A stretch of DNA of 64,000 nt from Burkholderiales bacterium (GCA_029268225.1 JAJUGJ010000004.1:62001-126000), one strand, 5' to 3'; shown: positions 36,700 through 47,011, numbered from the stretch's first letter. The notes: generated by a model from the letters alone, not told the origin. Numbers and translations are program-made.

Positions 36700-37524
36700 T
36701 CACATCTGCCGCCTGTCCACGACCGGCGCATGAAACCGCTGCCCCTCGCGCAAAGGCTCAATCACATGTCGTGTGTCCAGCGCCCGAATCTGCGACAGCA
36801 CCGCTGGGACCTCGCCCGGCTTGGGATGGGTGATGTATACGCTCACCTCGCCATCCAACTGCAACAACTCTTGCGCCAGCGTCTGTGGCGACAGGTGCCC
36901 GCTGATTTCGGCCAGATACGCTTCTTCATCGCCAAAGGCGGTTTCAATCACCAGTTGCGCAATCTTTTGCCCTGCCAGTACTTCCCACAGGGCCGGATTG
37001 GGGCCAGTGTCACCCGTGAAGACCCACCAACCGAGCGGCGTCTCGACGCCAAACCCCACGGCCGGCACAGTATGGGCCGCCGGCAGCACATGCACCACAC
37101 GCTCGGGCAGTGTGCCTCTGGCGGGGAAAGACAGGACATCCCCCACCGCCAACTCGTGGAACACGAGAATCGGGTGCTGCATACTGGGCAGGCGTGTGAA
37201 GTCAGGCCAAATCACGCCGTTGAACAGATGGTCGCGCATGGCCTGAAGCGTTTCAGGCAGAGCGTGCACATGGATGGGCCGCAAAGCCGAAGGCCCAGCG
37301 CCACCCATGCGCAGCTTGATCACACTGTCCGCCAACAGGGGAATGCTGAGAATGTGATCCAGGTGGCTGTGGCTGATGAGGATATGGTTGATGCGCGCCA
37401 GCTCGTCCAGACGCAACTCCCCCACGCCCGTGCCCGCATCGATCAGGATGTCATCGTCCAGCAAGAACGACGTGGTGTGACACCGCGCCGCGATCGAGCC
37501 CGAGCAACCCAGCACACGGATCAT
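36700..37524 (-). CDS. Metallo-beta-lactamase-fold hydrolase, cyclic-nucleotide phosphodiesterase-like
   Basis: From the ATG at 37524 (MIRVLGCSGSIA) the product is 274 residues. The metal motif SHSHLDHILSIPLLADS resembles the class-II cyclic-nucleotide phosphodiesterase signature HxHLDH but deviates in the following hydrophobic run. Other ligands are AAHTVPAVGFGV and the FTGDTG strand, with a late His in YITHPKPGE. It probably hydrolyses a phosphodiester such as a cyclic nucleotide, though other MBL hydrolase functions are possible. It is the last gene in a same-strand series terC, kinase, phosphatase, FHA, hydrolase with gaps of 23-42 bp, so a signalling link is plausible. The frame upstream of 37524 overlaps the FHA gene and is not used. 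Confidence 0.82.
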   Translation of the reverse strand: MIRVLGCSGSIAARCHTTSFLLDDDILIDAGTGVGELRLDELARINHILISHSHLDHILSIPLLADSVIKLRMGGAGPSALRPIHVHALPETLQAMRDHLFNGVIWPDFTRLPSMQHPILVFHELAVGDVLSFPARGTLPERVVHVLPAAHTVPAVGFGVETPLGWWVFTGDTGPNPALWEVLAGQKIAQLVIETAFGDEEAYLAEISGHLSPQTLAQELLQLDGEVSVYITHPKPGEVPAVLSQIRALDTRHVIEPLREGQRFHAPVVDRRQM

Positions 37525-37552
37525 CTCAAGGCCTCGGTGGTGCTTGTGCGCA

Positions 37553-38311
37553 TCAGCCTTGCATGAACTGCATCTGGGTGCCCGCCAGCTCAATCACGTC
37601 ACCGCTCTTGAGGTGTACCGGCTCGGCACCAACGGGGGCGCCATTGATCAGAGGACGCGCAGCCCCCTCCACGTGTGCGAACACATAACCGCCTGGGCGC
37701 TTGGTGAGCGAAGCCACCTGCACGCCCGGCTTGCCCACCGTGGTCACCACCTTGGTCAGGGGCACCTCACGTCCGGCTGCGGCACCATTGAGCACCTTGA
37801 TGAGCGCAGGTGCCTGCGGTGCCAGCCCGCCAAAACCCGAGGCCAAACCGCCAGGCGCCGAGTGCCCGAAGCCCGAGGCCGCTTGCGGCGTGTAGGTTGC
37901 AGCCGGTGTGGGGGGCGCTGGACGCGGCGCCGCCATCGGAGAACCACCCGCCAAAGGCGAAGCCGGTGCAGCGGACACGGGAGCCCCGTGGCGCATGATC
38001 ATCGTCTTCTCGAACTCGTTGCTTTCCTCACCCAGGAACTTGATCTTGTACTTGCCGATCTCGACCGTGTCGTTGTGCTGAAGCAGCTGCTTCTTGACGG
38101 CGCGGCCGTTGATGTAGGTGCCATTGGTGCTGTTGAGGTCTTCAATGAACACGTCGCTGCCCACCATCTGGAGCACGGCATGTTCCCCGCTGACAGCCAG
38201 GTTGTCGATCACGATGTCGTTGTAGGGACGCCGGCCCAAGGTGGTCTTGTCCTTGGTGAGTTGGACCTCTTTGATGACCACGCCGTCCAGCGAGACAACC
38301 AGTTTTCCCAT
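37553..38311 (-). CDS. FHA-domain protein (one clear and one weak FHA domain)
   Basis: The 252-residue protein has a clear N-terminal FHA domain (about 20-92) with the phosphothreonine-reading residues in LGRRPYNDIVIDNLAVSGEHA and EDLNSTNGTYING. A Pro/Ala/Gly-rich linker (about 108-165) is followed by a second, degenerate FHA-like domain (about 168-250) that lacks the Arg and Ser-x-x-His signature. FHA proteins bind phosphothreonine made by Ser/Thr kinases, and the kinase and phosphatase genes are directly upstream. The ATG at 38311 with GAGAGG before it is chosen over TTG at 38317. It probably acts as an effector or scaffold of the kinase. Confidence 0.92.
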   Translation of the reverse strand: MGKLVVSLDGVVIKEVQLTKDKTTLGRRPYNDIVIDNLAVSGEHAVLQMVGSDVFIEDLNSTNGTYINGRAVKKQLLQHNDTVEIGKYKIKFLGEESNEFEKTMIMRHGAPVSAAPASPLAGGSPMAAPRPAPPTPAATYTPQAASGFGHSAPGGLASGFGGLAPQAPALIKVLNGAAAGREVPLTKVVTTVGKPGVQVASLTKRPGGYVFAHVEGAARPLINGAPVGAEPVHLKSGDVIELAGTQMQFMQG

Positions 38312-38349
38312 TCGCAACCTCTCGGGTATGGATTACTTTTCTATGACAA

Positions 38350-39153
38350 TCAACCAAGGCCACTCAGGCGCTTGAATGGCCACCACGACTTGGCGGACGA
38401 CGGTTCATTCGACCCCACAGCGCGGGCCAGCACCACAGCGATATTATCCCGCCCGCCTGCTTCATTGGCGGCCGCGACAAGGGCTTCCCCCATGTCGGAC
38501 AAACTCGGGTGTGACGCCATGATCTCGGCAATCTGTGCATCGCGCAACATGTCTGACAGACCATCAGAGCACATCAGGTACACATCGCCGGGCATCACAT
38601 CATGCTGATGGGTTTCGAGCAAGACCATGTCTTCGACACCCAGGGCACGCGTGACCAGATTCTTGTTGGCAGCAAACTGAGCCTGTTCCGGGGTCAGCAT
38701 GCCAGCGTCAATTTGTTCTTGCAGTAACGAATGGTCTTTCGTGATTTGCTGCAAGACACCGTTACGCCAACGATAGCCACGCGAATCCCCGATGTGGCCC
38801 AACAGCAGGCGCCCCGGCCTGAAGACACCCAGAACCAAAGTGGTGCCCATACCGGCATATGTCGGGTTGGAGTTGGCGGCACCAAAGATCGCCTGGTTGG
38901 CGTTGTCGACACAGATGTCCATGGCACGCTTGACATCGGCATCGCTGGCGATGGCCGAAGCTTCCTGCAGCCAGCGACCGAGTTCGGCCTTGATGAAATC
39001 ACAGGCCATGCCGCTAGCAACCTCGCCGGCGGCGTAGCCACCCATGCCGTCAGCCAGCACGGCCACAGCACAGCTTTCATCCAGGGCGACCGAATCCTCG
39101 TTGTTGGTTCGCACCCGTCCGGTGTCGGTTTGACTATAGAACTCGAAGTTCAT
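38350..39153 (-). CDS. PP2C-family Ser/Thr phosphatase (PppA/Stp-like)
   Basis: A single PP2C catalytic domain of 267 residues with all metal-binding motifs: RTNNEDS, LADGMGGYAAGEVAS, GHIGDSRGYRW, CSDGLSD and GGRDNIAVV. It should dephosphorylate Ser/Thr residues modified by the neighbouring kinase. No transmembrane segment is present, so it is cytosolic. The gene lies 42 bp after the kinase stop and 38 bp before the FHA start on the same strand. A kinase/phosphatase/FHA trio also occurs in type VI secretion clusters, but no secretion genes are here. Confidence 0.95.
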   Translation of the reverse strand: MNFEFYSQTDTGRVRTNNEDSVALDESCAVAVLADGMGGYAAGEVASGMACDFIKAELGRWLQEASAIASDADVKRAMDICVDNANQAIFGAANSNPTYAGMGTTLVLGVFRPGRLLLGHIGDSRGYRWRNGVLQQITKDHSLLQEQIDAGMLTPEQAQFAANKNLVTRALGVEDMVLLETHQHDVMPGDVYLMCSDGLSDMLRDAQIAEIMASHPSLSDMGEALVAAANEAGGRDNIAVVLARAVGSNEPSSAKSWWPFKRLSGLG

Positions 39154-39195
39154 GCGCTGATTGTCGCTGGGTTTTGGTGATCGAAGTGTGCTCGC

Positions 39196-40713
39196 TCAGG
39201 CGAGAACTGGGGGGGTGAGCCGAACGGCCACAGCCCGCAGGTCATCGGCCATCTGACGCCCGTTGGCGTAACGGATGTTGGGGTGCTTTTCCAGCGCCAA
39301 GGCGACGATGTCACCCACCGCGGCAGGCAGCTCCGGCCGCAAGTCGCACACATTGGGCACCTTGTCGCGCGCAATCGCCCGCATCAAGGTGGCCATGGAA
39401 TCGTTACGGTATGGCAACTGGCCCGTGAGCAGCTGAAAGAGGGTCACGCCCAGCGAATACAAATCGCTGCGGCCGTCGATGACCTGCCCGGAGAGTTGCT
39501 CCGGCGACATGAACGTGGGCGTGCCCAGCACCACGCCGGTACGAGTTCTCGCCGCATCGGCCACACGCGCCACACCAAAGTCCATCACCTTCACGCTGTC
39601 GGTCGCGGGGTCGATCATGATGTTGGCGGGCTTGATGTCACGATGGGTCACGCCCCGCTCATGGGCATAGGCCAAGGCCTCGGCCACGCGCGCGATCGTC
39701 AGCAACACCTGACGCACCGGCAGCAGGCGGCCAGGCAAGGTGTACTGGCTGAGGTCGATGCCCTGCACCAACTCCATGGCGATGTAGGCCAGCCCATCGG
39801 ACTCGCCCGCGTCGATGATGCTCACCACATCGGGGTGCTGGAGGCGACCCGACATCTCGGCTTCGCGCAGAAAGCGCGCCCGCGCGTCGGCCAGATCACG
39901 ACCACTGAACTCCTGATTGAGCGACATGGTTTTGAGCGCCACCTTGCGATCGGTGACGGGGTCGTAGCCGAGATAGACCGCGCCCATGGCCCCCCGACCA
40001 ATCTCCTTCTCGACCACATACTTGCCCAACTGCTTGTGCTCGGCCTGTGGTGCCAGCGGGGACGGCACGGTGCCCCAGCGCTGCACGGTGGCGGCCTGGG
40101 CCAGCCCTCGTGCACGCATCAGCCGTGGCTTGAGGTGATGTCGCTCGGGCTCGATGTCCACCATCTGCTCGTACACATCCCGCGCCTGGTCGTAACGCGA
40201 AGCCTTCTCAAACGCCTGGGCCACACGGTCCATGGCTTCCAGGGCGATGTCCCGCTGTGCGGGCTCGGGGACGAAACCTCTCAAGACCTCCCAGGCTCGG
40301 TCCAGCGCCCCCGTGTCGAGGTCGCGCAGAGCCTGGCGAATGCGAATAAGGTCGTTGCCATCCTGGGTTGGGGCCGGTGGCAAGGTCGAAGGCCCTGTGT
40401 CGGGCTCAATGTCCTCGGGAAACAAGGAGGACAGATTGGAGGTCGAGAATTGTGACTGGGGCCGGGTATTGGTGGGCACGTCCATGTAGGAGACGATGGT
40501 CTCAGGCCCGTAATCGGTTTCGCCCGCGTCGACGCGGGGCAGCGCGGCCTCGTCAAGGGGCGCCGTGTCCTGATAGGCCTGCGAGTCCGTCACGATCGGG
40601 CGTGTGTGCCGAGCCATCGGGCGGTTTCGGCGCTCACGCAACTGCCACATCAGCCACAGGCCCACGCCGAGCAGCACCGCCACGAAAACCATCAACCCAT
40701 CCAACAGCGACAT
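39196..40713 (-). CDS. Membrane-anchored Ser/Thr protein kinase
   Basis: The 505-residue protein has an N-terminal transmembrane helix (about 5-24), an acidic disordered stretch (40-120), a short TPR-like helical part (about 120-205) and a C-terminal Hanks-type kinase domain (from about 230). Catalytic features are complete: GRGAMGAVYLG loop, Lys261, HRD at 357-359 in HRDIKPANIM, DFG at 378-380, and activation segment ending GTPTFMSPEQ with several threonines for autophosphorylation. Most bacterial kinases of this kind place the kinase first and the membrane helix after it; here the order is reversed and there is no periplasmic sensor. It begins 23 bp after terC and is followed by its probable phosphatase and FHA reader. 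Confidence 0.94.
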   Translation of the reverse strand: MSLLDGLMVFVAVLLGVGLWLMWQLRERRNRPMARHTRPIVTDSQAYQDTAPLDEAALPRVDAGETDYGPETIVSYMDVPTNTRPQSQFSTSNLSSLFPEDIEPDTGPSTLPPAPTQDGNDLIRIRQALRDLDTGALDRAWEVLRGFVPEPAQRDIALEAMDRVAQAFEKASRYDQARDVYEQMVDIEPERHHLKPRLMRARGLAQAATVQRWGTVPSPLAPQAEHKQLGKYVVEKEIGRGAMGAVYLGYDPVTDRKVALKTMSLNQEFSGRDLADARARFLREAEMSGRLQHPDVVSIIDAGESDGLAYIAMELVQGIDLSQYTLPGRLLPVRQVLLTIARVAEALAYAHERGVTHRDIKPANIMIDPATDSVKVMDFGVARVADAARTRTGVVLGTPTFMSPEQLSGQVIDGRSDLYSLGVTLFQLLTGQLPYRNDSMATLMRAIARDKVPNVCDLRPELPAAVGDIVALALEKHPNIRYANGRQMADDLRAVAVRLTPPVLA

Positions 40714-40736
40714 CGTGCAGCCCCCAGCCCCGTACG

Positions 40737-41441
40737 TCAGGTTTCCACGGCCGCAGCGCGACGCGCCAGCAGGCTACCCAGCGCCAGCACCAACAAGGCG
40801 CCGGCCACGCCTGCACCATAGTGCAATGCAGGGCTTTCCGGGATGAGGTGCACGGTGGCCGGATCGCTCACGGCCAGGGTGCCGGCGATCCACCCGAGCA
40901 ACATGCCCCCGGCGGTGATGATGATGGGAAAGCGGTCCATCATCTTGAGCACGAACCCACTGCCCCACACGATGATGGGAATGCTGACCAGCAAACCGAA
41001 AATGACGAGCGGCATGTGATGCCCCGCATGACCACTGGTTTGTGCCGCACCGGCAATGCCGATGACGTTATCGACGCTCATGATGAAGTCGGCCATGATG
41101 ATGGTCTTGATGGCGCCCAAGAGCTTGTCGCTGGCCTGCAAGTTGCCATGCCCCTCTTCCTCCGGGACAAGGAGTTTCACGCCAATCCACAGCAACAAGG
41201 CCGCCCCGACCAGTTTCAGGTAGGGGAGCGCCAGCAAGGACATGGCAAAGAAAATCAAGACAATCCGCAGCACGATGGCACCCGCCGTGCCCCACAAGAT
41301 GCCACGCCGCCGGAGTTCAGGGGGCAGGTTGCGGCACGCCAGGGCGATCACCACGGCGTTGTCTCCTCCGAGGAGGATGTCGATCATCACGATCTGGCCA
41401 ACCGCCAGCCAGAACTCGGGTGTCAGCAAGGATTCCATCAT
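40737..41441 (-). CDS. TerC-family integral membrane protein
   Basis: A 234-residue polytopic membrane protein with about seven helices and both TerC signatures, [15 protein letters not shown] and [15 protein letters not shown], whose acidic and Asn residues are in the membrane. Family members are linked to metal export (for example manganese) and metalation of exported enzymes; which applies here is not known. ATG at 41441 is preferred over the in-frame TTG at 41447. The U-run of the sucD terminator (41446-41453) lies immediately upstream, leaving no room for an own promoter or a normal Shine-Dalgarno outside the terminator. It heads the kinase-phosphatase-FHA series on this strand. Confidence 0.93.
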   Translation of the reverse strand: MMESLLTPEFWLAVGQIVMIDILLGGDNAVVIALACRNLPPELRRRGILWGTAGAIVLRIVLIFFAMSLLALPYLKLVGAALLLWIGVKLLVPEEEGHGNLQASDKLLGAIKTIIMADFIMSVDNVIGIAGAAQTSGHAGHHMPLVIFGLLVSIPIIVWGSGFVLKMMDRFPIIITAGGMLLGWIAGTLAVSDPATVHLIPESPALHYGAGVAGALLVLALGSLLARRAAAVET

Positions 41442-41445
41442 GCTC

Positions 41446-41478
41446 AAAAAAAATCAGCCCCTGAGTGTAGGGGCTGAT
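41446..41478 (-). terminator. Rho-independent terminator of sucCD abutting the terC start
   Basis: On the minus strand ATCAGCCCC (41478-41470) pairs with GGGGCTGAT (41461-41453) and runs into eight U residues (41453-41446). The terC ATG is only 5 nt beyond. It should end the sucCD transcript, and it also forms the terC leader. Confidence 0.85.
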
Positions 41479-41510
41479 GGGGGCCTGTCGGCAAGAAAAG
41501 CGAACTCAGA

Positions 41511-42404
41511 TCAGAGCAGGCCCTTGAGCAGCTTGCCCATTTCGGACGGGTTGCGCGTGATGGTGAAGCCGCACTCTTCCATGATGGCGAGCTTGGCATC
41601 GGCCGTGTCGGCGCCGCCCGAAATCAGCGCGCCGGCGTGGCCCATGCGCTTGCCCGGAGGGGCGGTGACACCGGCGATGAAGCCGACAATGGGCTTCTTC
41701 ATGTTGTCCTTGCACCAGTAGGCGGCTTCGGCTTCGTCCGGACCACCGATTTCACCAATCATGATGACGGCGTCGGTGTCGGGGTCGTCGTTGAAGGCCT
41801 TCATCACGTCGATGTGTTTCAGACCGTTGATGGGGTCGCCACCGATGCCGACGGCGCTGGATTGACCCAGGCCCAGTTCGGTCAGCTGTGCCACGGCTTC
41901 GTAGGTCAGCGTGCCCGAGCGGGAGACGACGCCGATGCGGCCCTTGCGATGGATGTGACCGGGCATGATGCCGATCTTGATCTCGTCGGGCGTGATCAGG
42001 CCAGGGCAGTTCGGGCCCAGCAGCAAGGTCTTCTTGCCGCCAGCGGCTTCCTTGGCCTTCATCTTGTTGCGCACCATCAGCATGTCGCGCACGGGGATGC
42101 CTTCGGTGATGGCGATGACCAGGTCCAGATCGGCCTCGACGGCTTCCCAGATCGCGTCAGCGGCACCGGCGGGAGGCACGTAGATCACCGACACGGTGGC
42201 GCCGGTTTGCTGAGCCGCTTCCTTGACGGAGGCGTAAATGGGAATGTCGGAGAACTTCTCGCCGGCCTTCTTGGGGTTCACACCCGCGACGAAAGCGTTC
42301 TTGCCGTTGGCGTAAGCCTGGCAGCCGAGGGTGTGGAATTGACCGGTCTTGCCCGTGATGCCTTGGGTGATGACCTTGGTGTCTTTGTTGATGTAAATGC
42401 TCAT
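41511..42404 (-). CDS. sucD: Succinyl-CoA synthetase, alpha subunit
   Basis: The alpha subunit of the TCA-cycle enzyme that converts succinyl-CoA to succinate with ATP or GTP formation. From the ATG at 42404 ([24 protein letters not shown], with AAGGA before it) it is 297 residues, the usual length. The CoA-binding Rossmann part is followed by the phospho-histidine region [13 protein letters not shown]. The open frame upstream of 42404 overlaps sucC and is not used. It lies 23 bp after the sucC stop; the two form an operon ending at the terminator at 41446-41478. Confidence 0.97.
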   Translation of the reverse strand: MSIYINKDTKVITQGITGKTGQFHTLGCQAYANGKNAFVAGVNPKKAGEKFSDIPIYASVKEAAQQTGATVSVIYVPPAGAADAIWEAVEADLDLVIAITEGIPVRDMLMVRNKMKAKEAAGGKKTLLLGPNCPGLITPDEIKIGIMPGHIHRKGRIGVVSRSGTLTYEAVAQLTELGLGQSSAVGIGGDPINGLKHIDVMKAFNDDPDTDAVIMIGEIGGPDEAEAAYWCKDNMKKPIVGFIAGVTAPPGKRMGHAGALISGGADTADAKLAIMEECGFTITRNPSEMGKLLKGLL

Positions 42405-42427
42405 GACGAAGTCCTTGTGTTCTGGGC

Positions 42428-43588
<1,161 letters not shown>

Positions 43589-43630
43589 GGGGTTCTCGCA
43601 GTCAGGTGTTGCGTTCTTGTCGAACATGGC

Positions 43631-43663
43631 AAACCCGCCTCATCCGATCGGGTGGAGGCGGGT
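43631..43663 (-). terminator. Hairpin between recX and sucC
   Basis: On the minus strand ACCCGCCTC (43663-43655) pairs with GAGGCGGGT (43641-43633) around a 13-nt loop and is followed by only two or three U residues. It probably ends the recA-recX transcript. Because it lies only about 43 bp before the sucC ATG, it could instead be part of the sucC leader. Confidence 0.6.
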
Positions 43664-43772
43664 ACACGCGACCTTTTGTCAGGTCTCGCGCGGTTCGACG
43701 CTCAGCATACATCGGCGCCCCCACGAACAGAGGGGGCAGCGATTCAGGGTTTCCCCTTGGTTTTCCGAGATT

Positions 43773-44270
43773 TCACTCGCCTGTCAACAAGCCATCGCCT
43801 CGAATGACGCGACGCACGACATCGGAGGCAAATCCGCGACTGATCAAGAAGCGCATTTGACGCGCCTTGTCTTCCGGCGATTGTGCCGGCTCGCCAAAGC
43901 GACGCAGCCACAGGGCGTGGGCACGCGCGAATTCGGTGTCGCGCAGACTTTGGGTGGCGGCCTGCGCCACCTCAGAGGGAAGTTGATGCTGAGCCAACTC
44001 AGCCTTCAGCCTCGCCGCACCATAGCGCGCTGCCTTGCGGTGCAACATGGAGTCGGCAAAACGCTGGGCCGACAGCCAGCCCTTTTGCTCCAGTTCATCA
44101 AGCACCTGGGCCACCTGTTCCGGCGATTCAGCGTGGGGGGCGAGCTTGCGGGTCAGCTCGACGCGAGAATGCTCCCGCGCGGCCAGGTATTTCAGTGCCC
44201 GCCCCTTGAGCGACAAGGTCGGGCGACGGGCAGGCTTCGCGCCGGGGTCCGGAGGATCAGACCTCGTCAT
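43773..44270 (-). CDS. recX: RecX, regulator of RecA
   Basis: RecX binds RecA filaments and inhibits their growth and ATPase activity. From the ATG at 44270 ([16 protein letters not shown]) the product is 165 residues of helical, basic sequence with the family features [39 protein letters not shown] and [17 protein letters not shown]. It overlaps the recA 3' end by 14 bp, the arrangement expected for co-regulated recA-recX. Upstream in-frame codons lie in recA and are not coding for RecX. It is slightly longer than the average family member because of a Pro-rich N-terminus. Confidence 0.93.
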   Translation of the reverse strand: MTRSDPPDPGAKPARRPTLSLKGRALKYLAAREHSRVELTRKLAPHAESPEQVAQVLDELEQKGWLSAQRFADSMLHRKAARYGAARLKAELAQHQLPSEVAQAATQSLRDTEFARAHALWLRRFGEPAQSPEDKARQMRFLISRGFASDVVRRVIRGDGLLTGE

Positions 44271-45330
44271 CTTCCACCGTGTCGGCCTTGCCGCTGGCCA
44301 CGACCGCCGGCAAAAGCGCCACGCCCAGCGAGTCGCGAATCTTGTTCTCGATTTCGCGCGCCAGATCGGCGTTCTCACGCAGGAACTCACGGGCGTTGTC
44401 CTTGCCCTGGCCGATCTTCTCGCCGTTGTAGGCGTACCAGGAACCCGACTTGTCCACGATCTTGGCATTCACGCCCAGGTCGATGATTTCGCCCTCGCGG
44501 CTGATGCCCTCGCCGTACAGGATGTCGAACTCGGCCGTCTTGAACGGTGGCGAGACCTTGTTCTTGACGACCTTGACCTTGGTTTCGTTGCCGATGATCT
44601 CGTCGCCCTTCTTGATGGAGCCGATGCGACGGATGTCGAGGCGCACGGAAGCGTAGAACTTCAAGGCGTTGCCGCCAGTGGTGGTTTCAGGGCTGCCGAA
44701 CATCACACCGATCTTCATGCGGATCTGGTTGATGAAGATGACCATGCAATTGGTCTTCTTGATGGTGGCCGTGAGTTTGCGCAGGGCCTGGCTCATCAGG
44801 CGCGCCTGCAAACCGGGCAAGGCATCGCCCATCTCGCCTTCGAGTTCGGCCTTGGGCGTGAGCGCGGCCACCGAGTCAACCACGATCAGATCGACCGAAC
44901 CGGAGCGCACCAGGGCGTCGACGATTTCAAGCGCCTGCTCACCGGTGTCCGGCTGCGAGATCAGCAGGTCTTGCAGATTGACACCGAGCTTCTGGGCGTA
45001 TTGGGCGTCCAGCGCGTGTTCAGCGTCGATGAAAGCGCAGACGCCGCCTTGCTTCTGCATCTCGGCCACGACCTGCAGGGTCAGTGTGGTTTTGCCGGAC
45101 GACTCGGGGCCGTAAATTTCGACCACGCGGCCACGCGGCAGGCCACCGACGCCCAAGGCGATGTCCAGCCCCAGCGAACCGGTCGATACCACCTGGATGT
45201 CTTCGACGACTTCACCCTCGCCCAGGCGCATGATGGAGCCCTTGCCGAACTGCTTCTCGATCTGGGCCAAGGCGGCCTGCAAGGCTTTGGCTTTTTCGGT
45301 GCTGAGGGCAGATTTGGCGTTGGCGTCCAT
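44257..45330 (-). CDS. recA: RecA recombinase
   Basis: The ATP-dependent strand-exchange protein of homologous recombination, which also triggers LexA self-cleavage in the SOS response. The 357 residues include the Walker A loop [13 protein letters not shown], Walker [16 protein letters not shown], loop L1/L2 regions ([39 protein letters not shown]) and an acidic C-terminus (ADTVEDDEV). CCGGAG gives a good ribosome-binding site. A LexA-type operator is present 52-67 bp upstream. The gene is divergent from a patatin gene with 152 bp between starts and is coupled to recX. Confidence 0.98.
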   Translation of the reverse strand: MDANAKSALSTEKAKALQAALAQIEKQFGKGSIMRLGEGEVVEDIQVVSTGSLGLDIALGVGGLPRGRVVEIYGPESSGKTTLTLQVVAEMQKQGGVCAFIDAEHALDAQYAQKLGVNLQDLLISQPDTGEQALEIVDALVRSGSVDLIVVDSVAALTPKAELEGEMGDALPGLQARLMSQALRKLTATIKKTNCMVIFINQIRMKIGVMFGSPETTTGGNALKFYASVRLDIRRIGSIKKGDEIIGNETKVKVVKNKVSPPFKTAEFDILYGEGISREGEIIDLGVNAKIVDKSGSWYAYNGEKIGQGKDNAREFLRENADLAREIENKIRDSLGVALLPAVVASGKADTVEDDEV

Positions 45331-45381
45331 GCGAAGTCTCCGGAAGGTTCAATGATTGGCTGGGATGCATTATGGCAAAAG

Positions 45382-45397
45382 CTGGACATTCATACAG
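45382..45397 (-). promoter_or_regulatory. LexA (SOS) box upstream of recA
   Basis: On the minus strand CTGTATGAATGTCCAG fits the LexA operator CTGT-N8-ACAG with one mismatch, in the position expected to overlap the recA promoter. A CATAAT at 45369-45374 on the same strand is a possible -10. Confidence 0.7.
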
Positions 45398-45482
45398 TAC
45401 TTTTGCAAATAATTTTCGCCCCTCTGATTGGGGTGGCGGCCTGCGCATATTGCAATGCAGCATTTCCCGCTAGACTGATCTC

Positions 45483-46673
45483 ATGAGTTCCAAGCGCACG
45501 CCCCAGGATCAGGCCAGCACGCAGCGTCTGGAGGAAGACCATCAGGTGCATCGGCGGCCCCGGCGCGCGCGCACCGGTCGCGCTTCGCACAATGGCGCAC
45601 GGCCTCGTGTCAACCTGGCCTTGCAAGGCGGCGGCTCGCACGGCGCCTTCACATGGGGTGTTCTGGATCGTTTGCTGGAAGCCGATGGGCTCGACTTCGG
45701 CGGCATTTCTGGCACCAGCGCAGGGGCGCTCAACGGCGCCGTGCTGTTGACGGGCTACGCAAGAGGACACCAAGCGGGAGGAGAGGCGGCCGCGAGGCAG
45801 GAGGCACAGAAATCCCTGCGCGAGTTCTGGCGCGACGTGAGTCGCCACGGCCCCCTGTTTTCACCCTTGAACATCCAGGCCAACGGGCTGCTGAAAACGG
45901 AGTTCAACTTCGACCAGTTCCCGGCCTATCAATGGCTGAACGTGTTCATGCGGTCGTTCAGCCCCTATGAGTTCAACCCCCTCAACCTGAACCAGCTGGA
46001 AGCCGTGCTGAAGCGCCATGTTGACGCGGCTGCGCTGCATCAGGGCTGCAAGCAATGCGGTATCCCGCTGTTTGTGACGGCCACGTCGGTACACACCGGG
46101 CAGGCGAGGGTGTTCACCGCAGAGTCGTTGTCCATTGATGCCTTGATGGCCTCAGCCTGCCTGCCATTTGTGTTTCAGGCAGTGGAAATCGAGGGCGAGC
46201 CTTACTGGGACGGCGGCTACACCGGGAACCCGGCGCTTTACCCCTTGATCTACGAGACCACGGGCATCGACATTCTGCTGGTCCGCTTAACCCCGCTGCA
46301 ACGCATCGACAACCCGACACGCAGCATCGACATCATCGATCGACTCAGCGAGATCACTTTCAATGCCAGCCTGGTCAGCGAGATGCGGGCGATTGCCTTC
46401 GTCAAACGCTTGATCGACGAGCACAAACTGGACCGAGGTCACTACAAACGCCTGCACATGCACATGGTGGCAGATGACGAGGGCATGAGCGCTTTCAATG
46501 CTTCCAGCAAGTTCAACACCGACTGGGCCTTCTTGCAGGAGTTGCACCGTCTGGGGCATCAGGCCGCCGACCAGTGGTTGAAGGCGCATCGACATCAGGT
46601 GGGGGCAGAAAGCTCCTTCGACATCCACGAGACGTTTTTGCAGCAAATGGCCCCACCAACCGGCCAAACTTGA
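45483..46673 (+). CDS. Patatin-like phospholipase
   Basis: The 396-residue protein has a basic N-terminal extension (to about 38; RRPRRARTGRAS) and then a patatin domain: oxyanion loop LALQGGGSHGAFTWG, nucleophile Ser in GISGTSAGALNG, and catalytic Asp in YWDGGYTGNP. It is probably a cytosolic or membrane-associated lipase or phospholipase acting on acyl esters; no signal peptide is seen. It is divergent from recA. TAGACT (45471-45476) ends 6 nt before the ATG and no Shine-Dalgarno is visible, so the message may be leaderless. A YdcH-type gene follows after 95 bp. Confidence 0.92.
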   Translation: MSSKRTPQDQASTQRLEEDHQVHRRPRRARTGRASHNGARPRVNLALQGGGSHGAFTWGVLDRLLEADGLDFGGISGTSAGALNGAVLLTGYARGHQAGGEAAARQEAQKSLREFWRDVSRHGPLFSPLNIQANGLLKTEFNFDQFPAYQWLNVFMRSFSPYEFNPLNLNQLEAVLKRHVDAAALHQGCKQCGIPLFVTATSVHTGQARVFTAESLSIDALMASACLPFVFQAVEIEGEPYWDGGYTGNPALYPLIYETTGIDILLVRLTPLQRIDNPTRSIDIIDRLSEITFNASLVSEMRAIAFVKRLIDEHKLDRGHYKRLHMHMVADDEGMSAFNASSKFNTDWAFLQELHRLGHQAADQWLKAHRHQVGAESSFDIHETFLQQMAPPTGQT

Positions 46674-46768
46674 TTTGCCGCAAGACTGAGTGCACCAATC
46701 AGGCACAAGATGTGTTCAACGGAAGACCGGTTCTTCCCCAGCTTCAATGACCTTTGACAGGAGACACG

Positions 46769-47011
46769 ATGGGACACGACCTCGACAATCACCCTCTGGC
46801 AAGCGACTTTCCTGAGTTCAAGGACAAGATCCACGCACTGAAGACCAGCAATACGCACTTTGCGCGCCTGCATCGTGAATACGAAGAAGTGGACAAGGCG
46901 GTGATTCGTCTGGAAACCGGTGTGGAGCATGGCTCAGACGCCGAGATCGAGACCAAGAAGAAGCTGCGTGTGCTGCTCAAGGACGAGTTGTACGCTCTGC
47001 TGAAGGCCTGA
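46769..47011 (+). CDS. YdcH/DUF465 family small protein
   Basis: An 80-residue helical protein starting MGHDLDNHPLASDFPEFKDKIH and continuing with the DUF465 pattern HFARLHREYEEVDKAVIRLE, KKKLRVLLKDELYALL. It should form a charged helical hairpin or coiled coil. The function of the family is not established. The ATG at 46769 has AGGAGA at good distance; the frame opens earlier at 46754. It lies alone between the patatin and metH genes. Confidence 0.9.
   Translation: MGHDLDNHPLASDFPEFKDKIHALKTSNTHFARLHREYEEVDKAVIRLETGVEHGSDAEIETKKKLRVLLKDELYALLKA

Noticed and set aside
36700-40713. Type VI secretion regulatory module (PpkA/PppA/Fha)
   Set aside because: Kinase, phosphatase and FHA genes are present, but no tss/vas structural genes, and the FHA protein lacks the long C-terminal part seen in Fha1 homologues.
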